Position numbers and translations under genes: made by a program. Below, piece by piece: positions 20,888 through 32,990 of a DNA stretch of 64,000 bases. Below the pieces are notes generated by a model. That model saw nothing but the letters and a program-made list of their open reading frames with translations, ran no database searches and had not been told where the DNA came from. The first letter of the stretch is position 1. Each line of letters starts with the position of its first letter. This DNA is from Eutypella sp. D-1 (lineage: Eukaryota; Ascomycota; Sordariomycetes; Xylariales; Diatrypaceae): positions 248,001 to 312,000 of the forward strand of contig JAJTTP010000014.1 of assembly GCA_023313575.1 (NCBI GenBank), read 5' to 3'.

Positions 20888-22863
20888 TCAGCGATCCTGC
20901 CGCATTTCCCGTAACTCCCACCCGCCATTACTACCCTCCAAACGCATAGTGATCTTGCCTGGCTTCACTTCTGTATTCTCCCGGTTAAGTGCCGCCCTCA
21001 ACTTGTCTCGGACGTCCGGGTCGATGGAATGGGCTAGGGTGGCCACCACGTCGGCCTTCCAGGGCTGCAGCTGTAGGTTTGAGGTCTGACGGATAGTGAG
21101 CGCGACGAAGATACATCCCGCTAGGGTCGTGGCTATTGGGAGCGTAATATATTCCCACTTCACGTATATGTAAACCGACCACTTCTCTGCCACACCCATC
21201 GCACGGTCAAGCCCGCCACTCCGCGCCCAGTTCGTAAGGCTGTGCGCCAGCGACTCCGTCGTGGTCTTGGCCGCGTTGCTTGGGGCATCCAGGAGAGAGC
21301 CCGCGACTATTGGGACGAAGGGGCCGACGTCTCCTGTAGGCGGGAGCGGCCACGTGACTGGGTCTTTGAACAGATAGCGCTTAATGGCCCGGACCGTGCT
21401 GCCGATGGTACTTTGGCTGACGTTGAAGCTGAGGTTCGCGTCCGGCGGCAGCCCAGCTTCCGCGGCTTCCTCTGGGGGGATCTGTAGTCGGAGGTCGGTG
21501 CGGTAGAAATCGCCAAATTCCGTGTAAAGAGACCGGTTGTTGTATTCTTCGAACTGTGTAAATTTTGCGGCGCTGGGAGGCATGGATCCCTCTCCACTGG
21601 GCTGATATGAATCCTTGTCTCGATTTGCCCAGGTCCCGAGAACCGTCTGGTTATCGGTCCCACTCGTCACGTTAAACTTATATGCCTGGGTGCATAGCCA
21701 GAGCGCACATTCGGTGGCCGTGACCTGGGCGTCTTTCCAGTCTGTCCGGTTTGCTTCGTAGTCTTCTGACTGGATGATGCCATAGGCCAGCAGCATCGTA
21801 TCCAGGTGCTGAAATGAAACAGTGTTGCCTGGATTCGTCTCGTCGTCCGCCACTTTAAAAGCCCGGAACACGCCATTTTTGTCTTTATTCGTCAATGAAA
21901 CATAGGGTAAACTATGCGAAGTGTAATCTCCGCCATCGAGCATCATCATTCCGTCGTGTTGAAGAGTTGATACGGAACCATCCTTGCTGTACTCCGTCTT
22001 CCGCACGAGGCTGTTCGTCACGTCATTACACGTACTGCAAACGGCCAACGATGTAAAGGGCTCCCAAGTGCAATTCGTAGTCCTGCAGTTATACATAGAG
22101 GGTTCCCCCTGGTTACCCTGGATGGGTTGGAGACCTAATAATAGGTGTGCGGTGAGACCCGGGCCGGGATCCGAAGTGAAGGATCCCATCGCCAGGCTGC
22201 TGTTATCTGGAAGCAGAACCTGTACTAGCGCAGAGGTCATCTCGTTGTAAGAGCCAAGGGCAAGGTTATTGCTGGTGGCAACCGAAGGCATCTCCGTCGG
22301 GTCCACATCCATCCTACCGTCATAGCGAATAATTGCCTGGAAGAACGGATCGAACCCTAGCAGAAATAGCGTGACTACAGCTCCGAGCACAGCCCAGTGG
22401 CTTTTGGAGAATTGAATATGTTAGCTATTGCCTGTGGTACGCGCAATTTCGAAGCCTCTTACCGGATATGCAGCCACATAACGAGCCCGAGGCTTCCCAA
22501 GGGGCCCCGGCTAGCTTCCTCGAACTTCTCGAAAGCGGAGAGCCCGTCGGGGCGGGATTTAAACCAGTTCCATTTGGCCTGGGCGAGGCAAGAGCCGACC
22601 GCGAACGCCAGCGGTGCCCGCACTAACGCGGACAGAATCGATACAATGGTGTTTAGGGAGAGGGAGAAATGCCAGGAGTCGAGCGGCTTCCCGTTGTAGA
22701 AGATGAGGACCACGATGATGGCCACCATGGAACAAAGGCTGATTACCGAGCCGGCGATCTCTGAATTCCAATTGTACAGCCTTTCGCGGCGTTTTGACGG
22801 CCTCGGGGGAAGATCGTCAGGGACCGGGGCTAGCCCTATATGTTCCTGAGATTTGCTGTCCAT
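20888..22863 (-). CDS. DUF3176 integral membrane protein
   Basis: Two exons, 22463-22863 and 20888-22400 (intron GTAAGA...AAAAG), 637 residues. The N-terminus has RRERLYNWNSEIAGSVISL followed by hydrophobic helices (MVAIIVVLIFYNG; SILSALVRAPLAFAVG), the fixed opening of DUF3176 proteins, with KWNWF and SRGPLGSL. A third helix opens exon 2 (HWAVLGAVVTLFLLGFDPFFQAI). A long Cys-containing extracellular region carries NCRTTNCTWEPFTSLAVCSTC, and a final helix (ITLPIATTLAGCIFVALTI) precedes a short cytosolic tail. Function unknown in the family. These genes are frequent in accessory and cluster-rich regions of fungi. No frame damage is seen. Whether it belongs to the UstYa cluster cannot be told. 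Confidence 0.88.
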
Positions 22864-25800
22864 CTTGTTGTCGCGGTTGGACTTGTGGCTTCAAGGCTCC
22901 CTCTTGGCTTTGATAGCAGAGGAAATTTCCCTCAACGCTGCCTCCAGAGCCGCCAGTTAATAGCAAGTAGTTTTGGGCGGTCTTGGGATGGTTGTCCATA
23001 GGAAGAATAAAGACAAAAACATTAACGTTCCACATAGAAGGTTTGAGAAACCCGTGACACGTGGTGGTCCATGCCACCACTAGGCCCTGCATAATGTGGG
23101 CTGCTTCACACCGCGAAGCCTTCATCCCCGGGCGCGTTTTTCCCCTGGTGAGTTTCCCATCACCATTCTATTTATATAGTACCGCGGAGACCCATGTCTT
23201 GAATGAAATCGCAACACGTAGAAATTGGAATAGAATAGATGAAAACGCGACGAAAAAGCATTGCCATATTCTCAATCCCGTGTCTCCACTGCAGGTGCTT
23301 CTGCGAGGCACTATGGAGTTCACTTTTCGCTAATTGTCCAGGCCATTGACCGCTCGCTATCGGCCAGTCCGAAGAATCCAAATCTTGCGTCCCATCCATC
23401 GCCTGGGACGGCTCTGCCGGCACAACAACTGACTAGTCTATGTTCGGCGTTAACTATCAGGTAAGGAGGGATTGGATTTTTTTTTTTGGCCGAAAAAAAG
23501 AGGGTAGCTTTTCTGGTAGGGCTGTTGACAACCTATAGTGGACTGGGGAATCCCTGGTTGTTCCTTTGGACATGATAATATCAAACCAGCTAGTCACGGC
23601 GACAATCCTTCCGAATCAGTATACCTGGAAAACAGAAACCCAAATACTAGCGCAATGCATCAATGGGACCTCGGATTATGCCTCTACTATCTTTGCCGAG
23701 AAATAGGGGCTGATCCTCGGTAGTTGGTATAAGGTTGGGGATCTGAGGCTGATAATCAGAGCTTGAGAACCAGAACTTGCCATCACACTAATTTTTGCGC
23801 TGTAGAAGGTATCCATGGATACCATGCAACCATGCCCCTGTGCTAAGACGCTAACTACGCAACTAACTTAGGCTGTCGGTACTTGAGAAAACTACTACTA
23901 TTAGTACACAGTAGCGCTGACTGGGGTGTGGGCGTTATCTATCAGTGCCCTACCCTTTTAAACAGACCACTGCATACACACTAAGTATTTCATATTTTCA
24001 CTGTAACTACCTAGGTGGATAGGTATCTAGGCAGTAGGTAAGTAGGTATTGGTAGTTAAGAGGAGCGGACCCAGACCCCAAGCTCCCTCTTTCAATGGAA
24101 GGTCTGACGGTCAGGGAAGAGACCGCAGAATTTGGACAATCCGTTACTCCCGTGGTGCATTGTCTTTTCTGCTCGGGATACCGATGTATCGGGACTAGAC
24201 AGTATCTGGATCTGTGAATTGCAGCATGGCCCCACGATTACCGTGCTTCTTAAGGCCAAGACCCGCAAGCGCGTGAGAAAAAGGTTTCACAAAGCTGGCC
24301 ATTCGCTGAAAAGTAGTTAGTATGATGGCTACACCTCGTGTATTTTTGCCTTGATATGGAAATTCACGGAAACCCATAGTCTAGACGAAGCTGCGTATAC
24401 CGAAGCAGCCTGGTTCGTGTGCCTAATGTCCCGCGACCATTGTATATTCTTTCGGCTATGAAGTTTAAGATGGAGAACTACACAAGCGCCTGCCTTTTCG
24501 CCCCCAGCCCCACGCGCTTGATAGGGCGCGGGCGGCTGTAAGCAAGACATTAGCGGAGAAGGATCAGCGTTCGCTGGAGAAGGCTCTTCCAAGAGGGACT
24601 CTAGATTGCCTCGTAAGACATGAAGACACAATGGTGCAAGCACTGGATCGCCTGTCCAGATATAGACCAGCATTTTTAAGTCTCGAACGATTCTCGTTGC
24701 AAATGTAGTCTATGCTCAGATGAGTCGGTCTCTTTATAGCGGGTCACAATGTAGGAGACTATCCTCCACTCAGCCACGCCCACGTTGAACCAGCGAGAAC
24801 TCTTTCCCACCTTTTCCCAATACCAGTAATACGTACAACTTCTTCGCGATATCGGTTTCCTTCGGCCTCTAAATGATGCCGCAACCTTTGCTATGCCGTA
24901 AAAGATCTAGGCTCTTTATAGACGACGTCATACCGCTCTCGCGAGAGACTTCTCGGTCCCTTGTATGTCCAGTGGCAACAATATCGACTCGGATAGCCGG
25001 AAATGAGCATACCGTCATGTACACAGCTGGCTGAACCCCCCTCCCAGTTCTTCCTCAACGCTCCCATGACAATATAGCCTAAGCGTACAGATATCGTCTC
25101 TACTGCTGACTGTGTTAGTACTAGCGTAACTGGTGTTCAGGAGTTTAAATCCCATCCACACATGCCCCCTATATTAAGAAAGAGGCATCGAAACGAGCTC
25201 AATGTGACCTCGAAAGGCCTACAGTGTAAGGGTACGGGGCTTGATATCAGGGAGCACGTGAGCCAACGGGAACTGCAGGGTTTGACCCTTCTATAAAGAA
25301 ATCCCGGGTTCATTATGCACATGTCGCTGAATGGACAAGCAGAAAAATAACTGAGGGATGAGTCTTTCAAATACAGTAGATAGTGACCGGCCGTCCTCTA
25401 CATACTCAGACCTTAATACGCTAATAGCTAAAGTGAGAGGTCGAAGGCCGGATTTGGAGATAGACACGAAGGCTTTCTGGACTTCAGCTCCTTCATTTCA
25501 CACATTGATATATGAACGTAGTAAATCGAGGGTAGTATGCAATCTTGCTTTCGACGATGGTCGAATGGCTATGCTAGTCTCTACGCTTAGGTATGTTCCA
25601 CTAGCCGCAGCTCGTCCTCGAGGCAGCTCGGGAGGCAGCTCGGGAGGCTTGCTACTCACAGGCCGACGACATGAGAATGCTTGGCTACCTGGCATGGCTT
25701 TCCCCGGGCCATCCTATCGTGGAATACTACAGACCTATCTGCCCTTATATGAGCAGAGAACAGCGTGGGATTGTGTTCGATGGTCAGCGTCTTAGTCATC

Positions 25801-26530
25801 TGCGCGAGCAGCCTTATGCACCTCTGCGCAACAGACGCCAGCGCGGTCTCAGAACCTCGTGGTGGCCCCAAACCAGTATGGTCTCTTGTCACTTTAGTTT
25901 AGGCTTCGCTCGACTATGGGCCCCCAAACCATTTGTAACGTCGCTAGGACGATGCACGCTGACAGGCTGATCTAGCCGGCCGGTTATCTTGGAGATTAGC
26001 TTCTAGATTCTGGCGATATATGACATGTACTGACCGATGTATGCAAACAGCGGGAATAAATAGCCAGTTCTGATGATGGCTAAATGGTGTTCTGATCACA
26101 GTGATTCAGAGACCCTGCCAACTGGTTGACGGCTAACCATACTTAGTCATACACACAACCCCAGATCTTGAAGTTGCGGGGATAGTGCCGACGCGAATCT
26201 TAATATGCGGATATAATCCCCGGGATCGCCTCGCCGTTATGCAGTTGTAGGTTGAATACATACATTCCCTCGATAAGCCTGCATTCTCCGCCCCGTCGGT
26301 GCGTCTTACAGCCGGGATAGACGATATAAAGAGCTAACGTTGCCCAGGGATGCTACTTGCCTCGGAACCCCACAAATCAGCCACACGTGAGCTAGACTAT
26401 AGGCCTTTCTATAAATGAGGGGATTTTCGGTCCATACGGACATCACATCAACTCAAGAGCATCTAATATTCATCACGCAACCCGAGTTTCTGTCGAACAC
26501 AGTGTGCACGCATACATCGCGCGCTTCACC
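22864..26530. other. 3.7-kb spacer without a firm gene
   Basis: Several short ORFs on both strands, none with recognised domains. The AGGTA/GTAGGTA-rich stretch at 24000-24060 and a 9-10 nt poly-T near 23480 are low-complexity. The longest candidate is listed separately (25358-25795). The last 200 bp are the GST promoter. Confidence 0.5.
25358..25795 (+). CDS. Uncertain hypothetical ORF, 145 codons
   Basis: Open frame starting MSLSNTVDSDRPSSTYSDLN with a polar, plausible protein-like first half and a repeated RGSSGGSSGG linker from three tandem GGCAGCTCGG units at 25621-25650. No family recognised; the second half has unusual composition. It may be an exon of a decayed gene or chance. Confidence 0.2.
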   Translation: MSLSNTVDSDRPSSTYSDLNTLIAKVRGRRPDLEIDTKAFWTSAPSFHTLIYERSKSRVVCNLAFDDGRMAMLVSTLRYVPLAAARPRGSSGGSSGGLLLTGRRHENAWLPGMAFPGPSYRGILQTYLPLYEQRTAWDCVRWSAS

Positions 26531-27361
26531 ATGCCTCTTGAGCTTTATCATTTGCACCTCTCGCAGTCCGAAAGGATCGTGTGGCTGCTTGAGGAGATGG
26601 GTATTCCCTACGAACTGAAGGTGTTCTACCGCGACCCCGTTACAGCCCTAAGTCCCCCTGAGCTCAAAGCACTGGTATGTCAAATGGCCCTTCGTCTACC
26701 TAAGAGAAAAGAATCTGAAGTCCCTCGTTAACTCCGTCTATCTTAGCACCCGGCGGGCACGGCGCCGTATTTCCGCGACACCGACGTGTCCCCACCCGTG
26801 TGCCTGTCGGAGTCTACCGCCATCGCCGCCTACCTACTAGCGGCGCACGGGAAAGGCGCGACGACACGCCTGGACCGCGCACCGGGGGACCCGGACTACG
26901 CGGCATACCTGCAATGGTTCCACTTCGCGAACGGGTCGCTTCAAGCGTCAATGCTGGGGCAGATGTCGCTCACAATCGCGACGATCAACGAAGGAAGGGA
27001 CCCCAGCGAGAGTGCGAGCGTCCAGCGAGGCCGGTTGCGGCTTGAGGCGCAGCTACGGATCTTGGACGAGCACCTCGGAGAACAGCAAGGGGGTAGCCAG
27101 TATCACAAGTGGTTCGCGGGCTCCGAGTTCAGCGCCGCCGACTGCATGATGGCCTTCAGCCTCACCACGATGCGCGGGTTTCTGCCGCTCGACTTGGCGC
27201 CGTACCCGGGGATTCTGCGTTGGCTGCGTGATGTCGCGGCGCGCCCTGCCTATCACCGCGCGCTTGAAAAGGCTGACGGTGGGATGAAGCCCATGACTGA
27301 ACCTAGCGCGAGGAAGTTCACTGAGTTCAAAGGTCTTAAGGGTATTTTGGAAAAGTTGTAA
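26531..27361 (+). CDS. Glutathione S-transferase
   Basis: Exons 26531-26674 and 26747-27361, intron GTATGT...CTTAG in phase 0, 252 residues. The thioredoxin-like N-domain reads LELYHLHLSQSERIVWLLEEMGIPYELKVF (Ser in SQSERI is the probable catalytic position). After the intron come HPAGTAPYF and the glutathione-binding SES in CLSESTAIAAYLL. The all-helical C-domain ends with FAGSEFSAADCMMAF and RPAYHRAL. It resembles the fungal GST group near Ure2/bacterial-type GSTs. Cytosolic; conjugates glutathione to electrophiles and could serve detoxification or a biosynthetic pathway. GC-rich, intact. The ATG at 26531 fits the GST N-terminus exactly; an upstream frame at 26415 is probably leader. Confidence 0.93.
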
Positions 27362-28627
27362 ATGTCAAGGGTTTGAGTACGTTGGCTGGGAAAAGTGTGG
27401 GGGTTTGGTGACTCGCTAATTGATGCCTACTCGTGTATAGAATAGCACGTGGTTAGGATGCATCTGGGTGTAACAGTCGGAGATTCTCACAAGTACACAA
27501 ACGCCGTTGATCAAAGTCTTGAAGTGGGCCGATAACAGATAACTCATATAGCTTTTTTTTTCCAGCGAAACGTAGGTGACCCAGCCATCTCGCAAGACCC
27601 TTTGACTTTCATTGAGGAGCCTACATATTAGATTGAGTATTCGGTCCCCGCCCAAGATCACACGGGATAGGAAGGTCGAGGAGTGATCTAGATAACTACC
27701 AAGAAAGCCATGACCCTGCCGCCGAGCACCCCTGTCAGCTGCCTTCCACATTCGCTACTAAAAATACACTACGCCTATCACTTCTAAGGTAGAAAAAACG
27801 GGTGCTGAATTGATCGCTCTATTGGACGCCTTCCTATATAAGATCGAAGATCTTTCCCGGGATCTGCACTAGCATTATCATGTCGTTATTTACATATCGA
27901 TCGCATATGGCCGACATCAATTCTGTACAGGTGAACACCACAAGTACTATTGTGCGAAATCAAACGTTTGGCCGCTATTTACTTATGTAAGATCCCTTAC
28001 ATCGGGCACAGCGACAGAATACCGCTATCGGACTACTAATTATGGCGACCAGGTCGTTTGTTTACAGGGCTATCATCATACACTATAAAGTGCAGCGCAG
28101 CGCCTTTGACCCTGATTATGCGCTTGAGGAGTTGCTGTCTAAGATCGTCTTCAGCTACAACTCAGATATGAGAGAACGCATCGGTTAATGATCAGCTGTA
28201 ATTTGTGCATGGTGCCCATCTGCGCAGTTGACTCGTCGGCGTGATCACCCCCCGGTCACGATAATCAGGGCACACTGCATGCTGCCAATGCTACATACCA
28301 AATAGGCAGTTCGTCTTGGCACTTGATGAGTGGGACATGGACCACGATGAACCCCTCTCGAATCTCGTTTCACATACACATGCTCTTTCGAGAGCGTGCC
28401 TCACATTCCTTCTTTGATTAGTTATCATTTAGTTTGGCCTAGGTTCGCTGATATTAGAAGCTCTCTTTGATCTGTCATGAGATTTCGCATCACGGGAGTC
28501 GTATGTAAGGGAGCATCTTTCCCCACGTATAAAAACCCTTAATATGGCAACAGCTGCTCGCGTCTCTTAAAAATCCTGCTGCTCTTACTTCTGCGGTGCA
28601 CAAGTTCCATAATAGTCCACAACCATC
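27362..28627. other. Intergenic, no gene seen
   Basis: Only short ORFs without domains. TATATAAG near 27835 could be a promoter, but no gene follows directly. The last 250 bp are the promoter of the next gene. Confidence 0.55.
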
Positions 28628-30204
28628 ATGAAGTGTCCAGGTGCTCTGCTGGGAGCCGTCGCTCTTAGCTTTGTGAGTCTTACAACTATATAAACGTGGA
28701 ATGATGATTAACCTGAATAAGCTATCTATGATCGATGGGTCCCCGACGAGTCGGCCTGAAAGAATTGAGAAGAAGGAGGGGATTTCGAGTTGCGGGAACC
28801 TCCAGATGGCTAGCAACGATGTCTCAATAGCGGGAGGTGGCGATACACGTAAAGGATTCAACACGGCCGTTGATGACTTCTGTGCACAGGCCGATGGACA
28901 GGTCGTCGAAGCTGGTGGATATCTTTCATTGGCCACAGAAGTATACGTGAATGCAGGCAAGCAACCAGCGGAATATGGGGTCATTGGCTATGTCTACTGT
29001 GAGATCTTCTTTTCTAGTCCACTCGGGGCGACCCAGTCATTATCGAGGCTAACCAAGGGGGCCAGTTGAGGTCCACAACAAGCTATCTGATGAAGATCAT
29101 ACAGTAGAAAGCAAGTCAACCTCTACTTTGATACGGAATTATATTGCTCATATACTCCCCCATAGTCGAGGCATGCAAGGGTTACCTCAAGAAGTTGTCA
29201 GAGAGTGGCGCAATGTGTTATGGCGAAGAGTTCCAAGACACCAAGGGTGGTACCTGGCAAGTGGGCAAGGAAGAGATCTCGTATCACGCACTTCCCTTCA
29301 GGGTGCCACCGAAAGAAGATGCGCTGAACAAGCTCTGGACCGATGGTGCGATAAACAGACAAAGCGTGAATAAAGGAAAAGGGTCGCCACTCAATCCGAT
29401 TCCCCTCGATTCCCACAAGGATGTCAAGCCCGTCACTTGCCATAGCCATAACGACTACGATCGCGAGGTGCCACTATTCCAGGCGTTGGCCGCCGGATGT
29501 GTTTCGATCGAGGCGGACGTATGGTACATCAATGACGACGAGGTGGACATCGGCCATGCCTTACCAACCTTGGGAAGGTCGCTGCGGTCGCATTACATTG
29601 AGCCCCTTCGAGAGATACTAGACCATAACAACGACGGTGCAGATGGAAACGTAGGAATATTCAAAGCGAAACCCGATCAAAGTTTTACGTTACTGGTGGA
29701 CTTCAAGACAAAGAATACCAAGACACTAGACGCCGTGGTCTCGTCTCTCGAGCCGCTCCGCGAGAAGGGTTACCTCAGCTACGTCGATGGGGACCAATTT
29801 ATCGAGCGTCAGATAACAATTGTGGCAAGTGGTTCGGCGCCCTTCGACCGGGTCGCGTCAGGAGACGGCATCCCCGATCGTGACGTTCTCTACGATGCCC
29901 ATGCGGACGATCTTGGCGGCCAAGACTACTCGACCTTGAACTCGTACTACGCATCCGCAGATTACGCCAATGTAGACCAGAACGCCATTGAGCAGCAGGT
30001 CACCAAAGCCCACGAAATCGGCCTGAAGGTCCGTTACTGTGAGTATAATATATCCGCAGTTCTCAAATCACAGGGACCCACATCACTAATTCCTTGACAG
30101 GGGGGCTGCCCAGTGAAGATATCTGGGAGGATCTGATCGGCCACGGAGTTGATCGGCTTAACGCCGATGACATGTCAAATACTGCAAGGCTTCCCCGTTT
30201 ATAA
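28628..30204 (+). CDS. Secreted two-domain protein: KGGTW-type domain fused to AIM6-like phosphodiesterase
   Basis: Start at 28628 opens a signal peptide (MKCPGALLGAVALSF) that ends at an intron (GTGAGT). Exon 2, from about 28806, encodes FNTAVDDFCAQADGQ, and a second intron rebuilds YGVIGYVYFEVHNKLSDE. A third intron seems to use a GC-AG donor (GCAAGT after HTVE), then VEACKGYL, KCYG-like MCYGEEF and TKGGTWQVGKEEISYHAL complete a small Cys-containing secreted domain (about 170 residues). Without a break the frame continues into a PLC-like phosphodiesterase domain of the AIM6 family: CHSHNDYDREVPLFQALAAG, SIEADVW, and after the last intron (GTGAGT...GACAG near 30037-30100) YWGLPSEDIW and GVDRLNADD. 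The HSHND and E-A-D metal/catalytic residues are present. AIM6 proteins normally lack this N-domain, so fusion is unusual. Substrate unknown. Confidence 0.75.
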
Positions 30205-30880
30205 TAGGAAGGAGATGCACGAAGTGACTACTCCATTTCAACATTTCTCTTGTCTCGATAACCCCTTTACCCTTAATAAGCATATGCGACTTCGTGACCA
30301 GTTGATGACCTTCGTTGTTCCAATAGCATCCATGGATGCAACCTCAGCTGCAAAATACTCTCATTTCAGTTGTTATGTTCAGCTGCCGATGATTAATGAC
30401 CTCATAAAAATGCCTTGCCGCTCACTGGAGGACGGTGCAAACAGATTCAGGCAAATTAAAGCAACCCTCGGTCATCCAAGCGGCTAGTCTGCTATACTGA
30501 CGAAACGAACACAATACGCAAGGTGACGCGCTCAACATGATCGGTAGTACAAGCAGTCAGCATATCGCAGATACGAGAGGTCTTGGAGTGCATATCAGCG
30601 AAGGTTGATGAATATTACACATTGTAGAGACTATGGGATATTCAAGTCGTTAAGACGACCGAGGGTCATAGAGAGAGAGGATCAATAGCTCTTGTAAGGG
30701 AGCACTTTCATGTCAGCAAAAGATATTGTTTCCGATTGTTTCCGTCGCTTCTGTGAAGGGCTCAGATTTAAATATAAATAGGTAAAGTATGAACGGGAAT
30801 TAATCATGTTCGAATGAGCACTACAACCTGGAGTAATCGAACTCCAAATTTCCAAGCTGCAATTCCCCAGAGATCCCAAG
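30205..30880. other. Intergenic, no gene seen
   Basis: 3' side of the phosphodiesterase gene and promoter of the GH64 gene. An ORF at 30149-30487 overlaps the preceding coding end in another frame and has no domain. Confidence 0.55.
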
Positions 30881-32218
30881 ATGATTCCTAGCTCTGTTTA
30901 TTATCTACTGACCATCGCTGCCTCCGTAGCGGCATCACAATTTACCACCCATCGATCTGATGAATCTATTGTACAGAAGTTGATCATCACCGCTGACAAC
31001 ACCGTGAACGGCACCATTCCTCCAGAGCACCCCCAGATCGCGTCAAATGCTCTAAAGATCAATATTGCCAACAACTACGACAATGAACGCCAGATGCACG
31101 CCTATGTTACAGGCAATGACAGGGGAGGCCATGTCGTCATGCTTAGCACCTCCGGAGAGTTCTATTACCCCAACACGTCTAGCGAGATCCCCCAGCTTAT
31201 CCCCGATGATGCGAAAATCGCCATTCCGCTGAATAATCGCGGTAGCGATCATCCAACCTCCCTAGTCATCCCCGACTCCATCATATCGGGTCGTGTCTAT
31301 ATCGCAGATGGCGATATCCAGTTTAAGGTCATATTTAATAAAACTGAAAACATCATTAGCTTGGTCCAACCCTCGCTGACCGCGGCTGATGATGCCTCGG
31401 CCAACATCGCATGGGGCTTCGTGGAATTAACAAACGAAGATCAAGGTATCTGGGCCAACTTGTCGTTCGTCGACTGGGTTAGCCTTGTCATGGGCATGCG
31501 TTTGACACTAGGAGATGGCCAGGTCGAAACTGTGCCCGGGTTGGAAACCAACGCCCTTGATTCCATCTGCGACGCACTGAACGATCAGTCAGCCCGTGAT
31601 CAACAGCCTTGGGACAAGCTCTGTGTGAGACGTGTGTGCGAGAGTCCTGGTTGTCAGAACAAGATCCTTCGCATCCTATCCCCTAATTTGTACACCTCCG
31701 AGCACCACGATTGGATGGCTGATTATTACACCGCATACGTCAATGATGTTTATGCCAAATACACCAACGAAGACTTGATTATCCACACTCAGAGTCTTTA
31801 TGGCGACGTCCCCTGCCGCGTTCAGGGCGGCACCCAGCTCGTCTGTCAAGGGGATAGCAACCCGTTCCCTAAGCCTACTACTAGCGATATCTGGGGATGC
31901 AATTCAGGTTCTTTCCGAAAAATAGATGTCCGGCACGATAACATCAAGGCACGACTGTGTGCTGCTTTTACCCGCACCCAACTTCTACTTCCGGGGGGTA
32001 ACATCACTCCTGCCTTGAGTAATGATACTTATTATACTATCGATCCTACCAACCACTATAGCCGAATTGTGCACGAATATGAGATTGGTGGTATCGGCTA
32101 CGCCTTTGCACACGACGACGTCAATCCAGATGGCATTCCTGGAGCTGATGGCACTGTAACCGGTCCTAACCCTCAGCTTCTGGAAATCTTCATTGGGGGC
32201 GGCTTAGGAACATTGTGA
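30881..32218 (+). CDS. Secreted glucan endo-1,3-beta-glucosidase, GH64 (thaumatin-like fold)
   Basis: Intronless, 445 residues. Signal peptide MIPSSVYYLLTIAASVAA. The body follows the GH64 pattern: N-terminal beta-sandwich with MHAYVTGNDRGG and PNTSSEIPQL, then SFVDWVSLVMGMRL, WDKLCVRR, RILSPNLY, a helix with YYTAYVNDVYAKY, GCNSGSF, and near the end IVHEYEIGGIGYAFAHDDVNP. GH64 enzymes cut laminarin-type beta-1,3-glucan to oligosaccharides and act on fungal or plant walls. Several N-glycosylation sites (NGT, NTS, NKT, NLS). Intact, typical length. Confidence 0.88.
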   Translation: MIPSSVYYLLTIAASVAASQFTTHRSDESIVQKLIITADNTVNGTIPPEHPQIASNALKINIANNYDNERQMHAYVTGNDRGGHVVMLSTSGEFYYPNTSSEIPQLIPDDAKIAIPLNNRGSDHPTSLVIPDSIISGRVYIADGDIQFKVIFNKTENIISLVQPSLTAADDASANIAWGFVELTNEDQGIWANLSFVDWVSLVMGMRLTLGDGQVETVPGLETNALDSICDALNDQSARDQQPWDKLCVRRVCESPGCQNKILRILSPNLYTSEHHDWMADYYTAYVNDVYAKYTNEDLIIHTQSLYGDVPCRVQGGTQLVCQGDSNPFPKPTTSDIWGCNSGSFRKIDVRHDNIKARLCAAFTRTQLLLPGGNITPALSNDTYYTIDPTNHYSRIVHEYEIGGIGYAFAHDDVNPDGIPGADGTVTGPNPQLLEIFIGGGLGTL

Positions 32219-32990
32219 ATATTGGACATATATGTTACTCCGTAGCAGAACCAGTCCGATGAAACGATATCAAGTATAGATTGATTCTTGGAAGCAGGTC
32301 ATACTCTTGGGTTAAAATTGTGTTTAAAGCCGTTGATCAATGAGCAATAAGGATCACGCAAATTCTGTTGGTATTATACTTACACATATACGCTCATTTC
32401 CGATATTGAGGATTGAACTTTATAGACCTTCTTTACTTTAATAATATTTTGTCAATATAGGTAGGGAAACAAATGTGCACCAAGGCTACGCTGAATTGTC
32501 TTAGACTTCAGACTCATGTTAGTGGATTCTGATGGGCGGAACCACAGTTGTCCCCTTTTCTGTTACAAATCCTGAGAGACTAAGACAGTGCCGTCGCATC
32601 ACCCCTTTCCTCCATTCACCCGCCCCCCTGTCTCTAAGGTAAAAGTTATCGCGGAAGCCTTCATTTTGGCCATGACCCCCAGACATGTTCGTTAGCCGCT
32701 ATTAGATGTCGCACAATAAGACTTTGCCAGCTACCCAGCACGGTGGAAGGACATAGAAAATCAACCTTATTCTGACATCCGGTTGCTTTAAACGAATTGA
32801 ATTTAAAACGTTTCAATTAATATTAGACTCTATTTTATTTTTACCTATTATCAGCTTCCGTTCAGCGGACCAAATTCTTGAAAAGTGCTTAACGGACACA
32901 ACTTCGTATGAACCATAGCTGCGGTGGCGGCCGGGCTGCAACCATACTAATAAAATCGAGTTCTTATAAAATGAGGTAAACGTTGACATC
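32219..32990. other. Intergenic, no gene seen
   Basis: Convergent spacer between the GH64 and M20 genes. AT-rich; nothing recognised. Confidence 0.55.

Noticed and set aside
27416..27751. Minus-strand 111-codon ORF after the GST gene
   Set aside because: No domain, overlaps the GST 3' region, biased composition.
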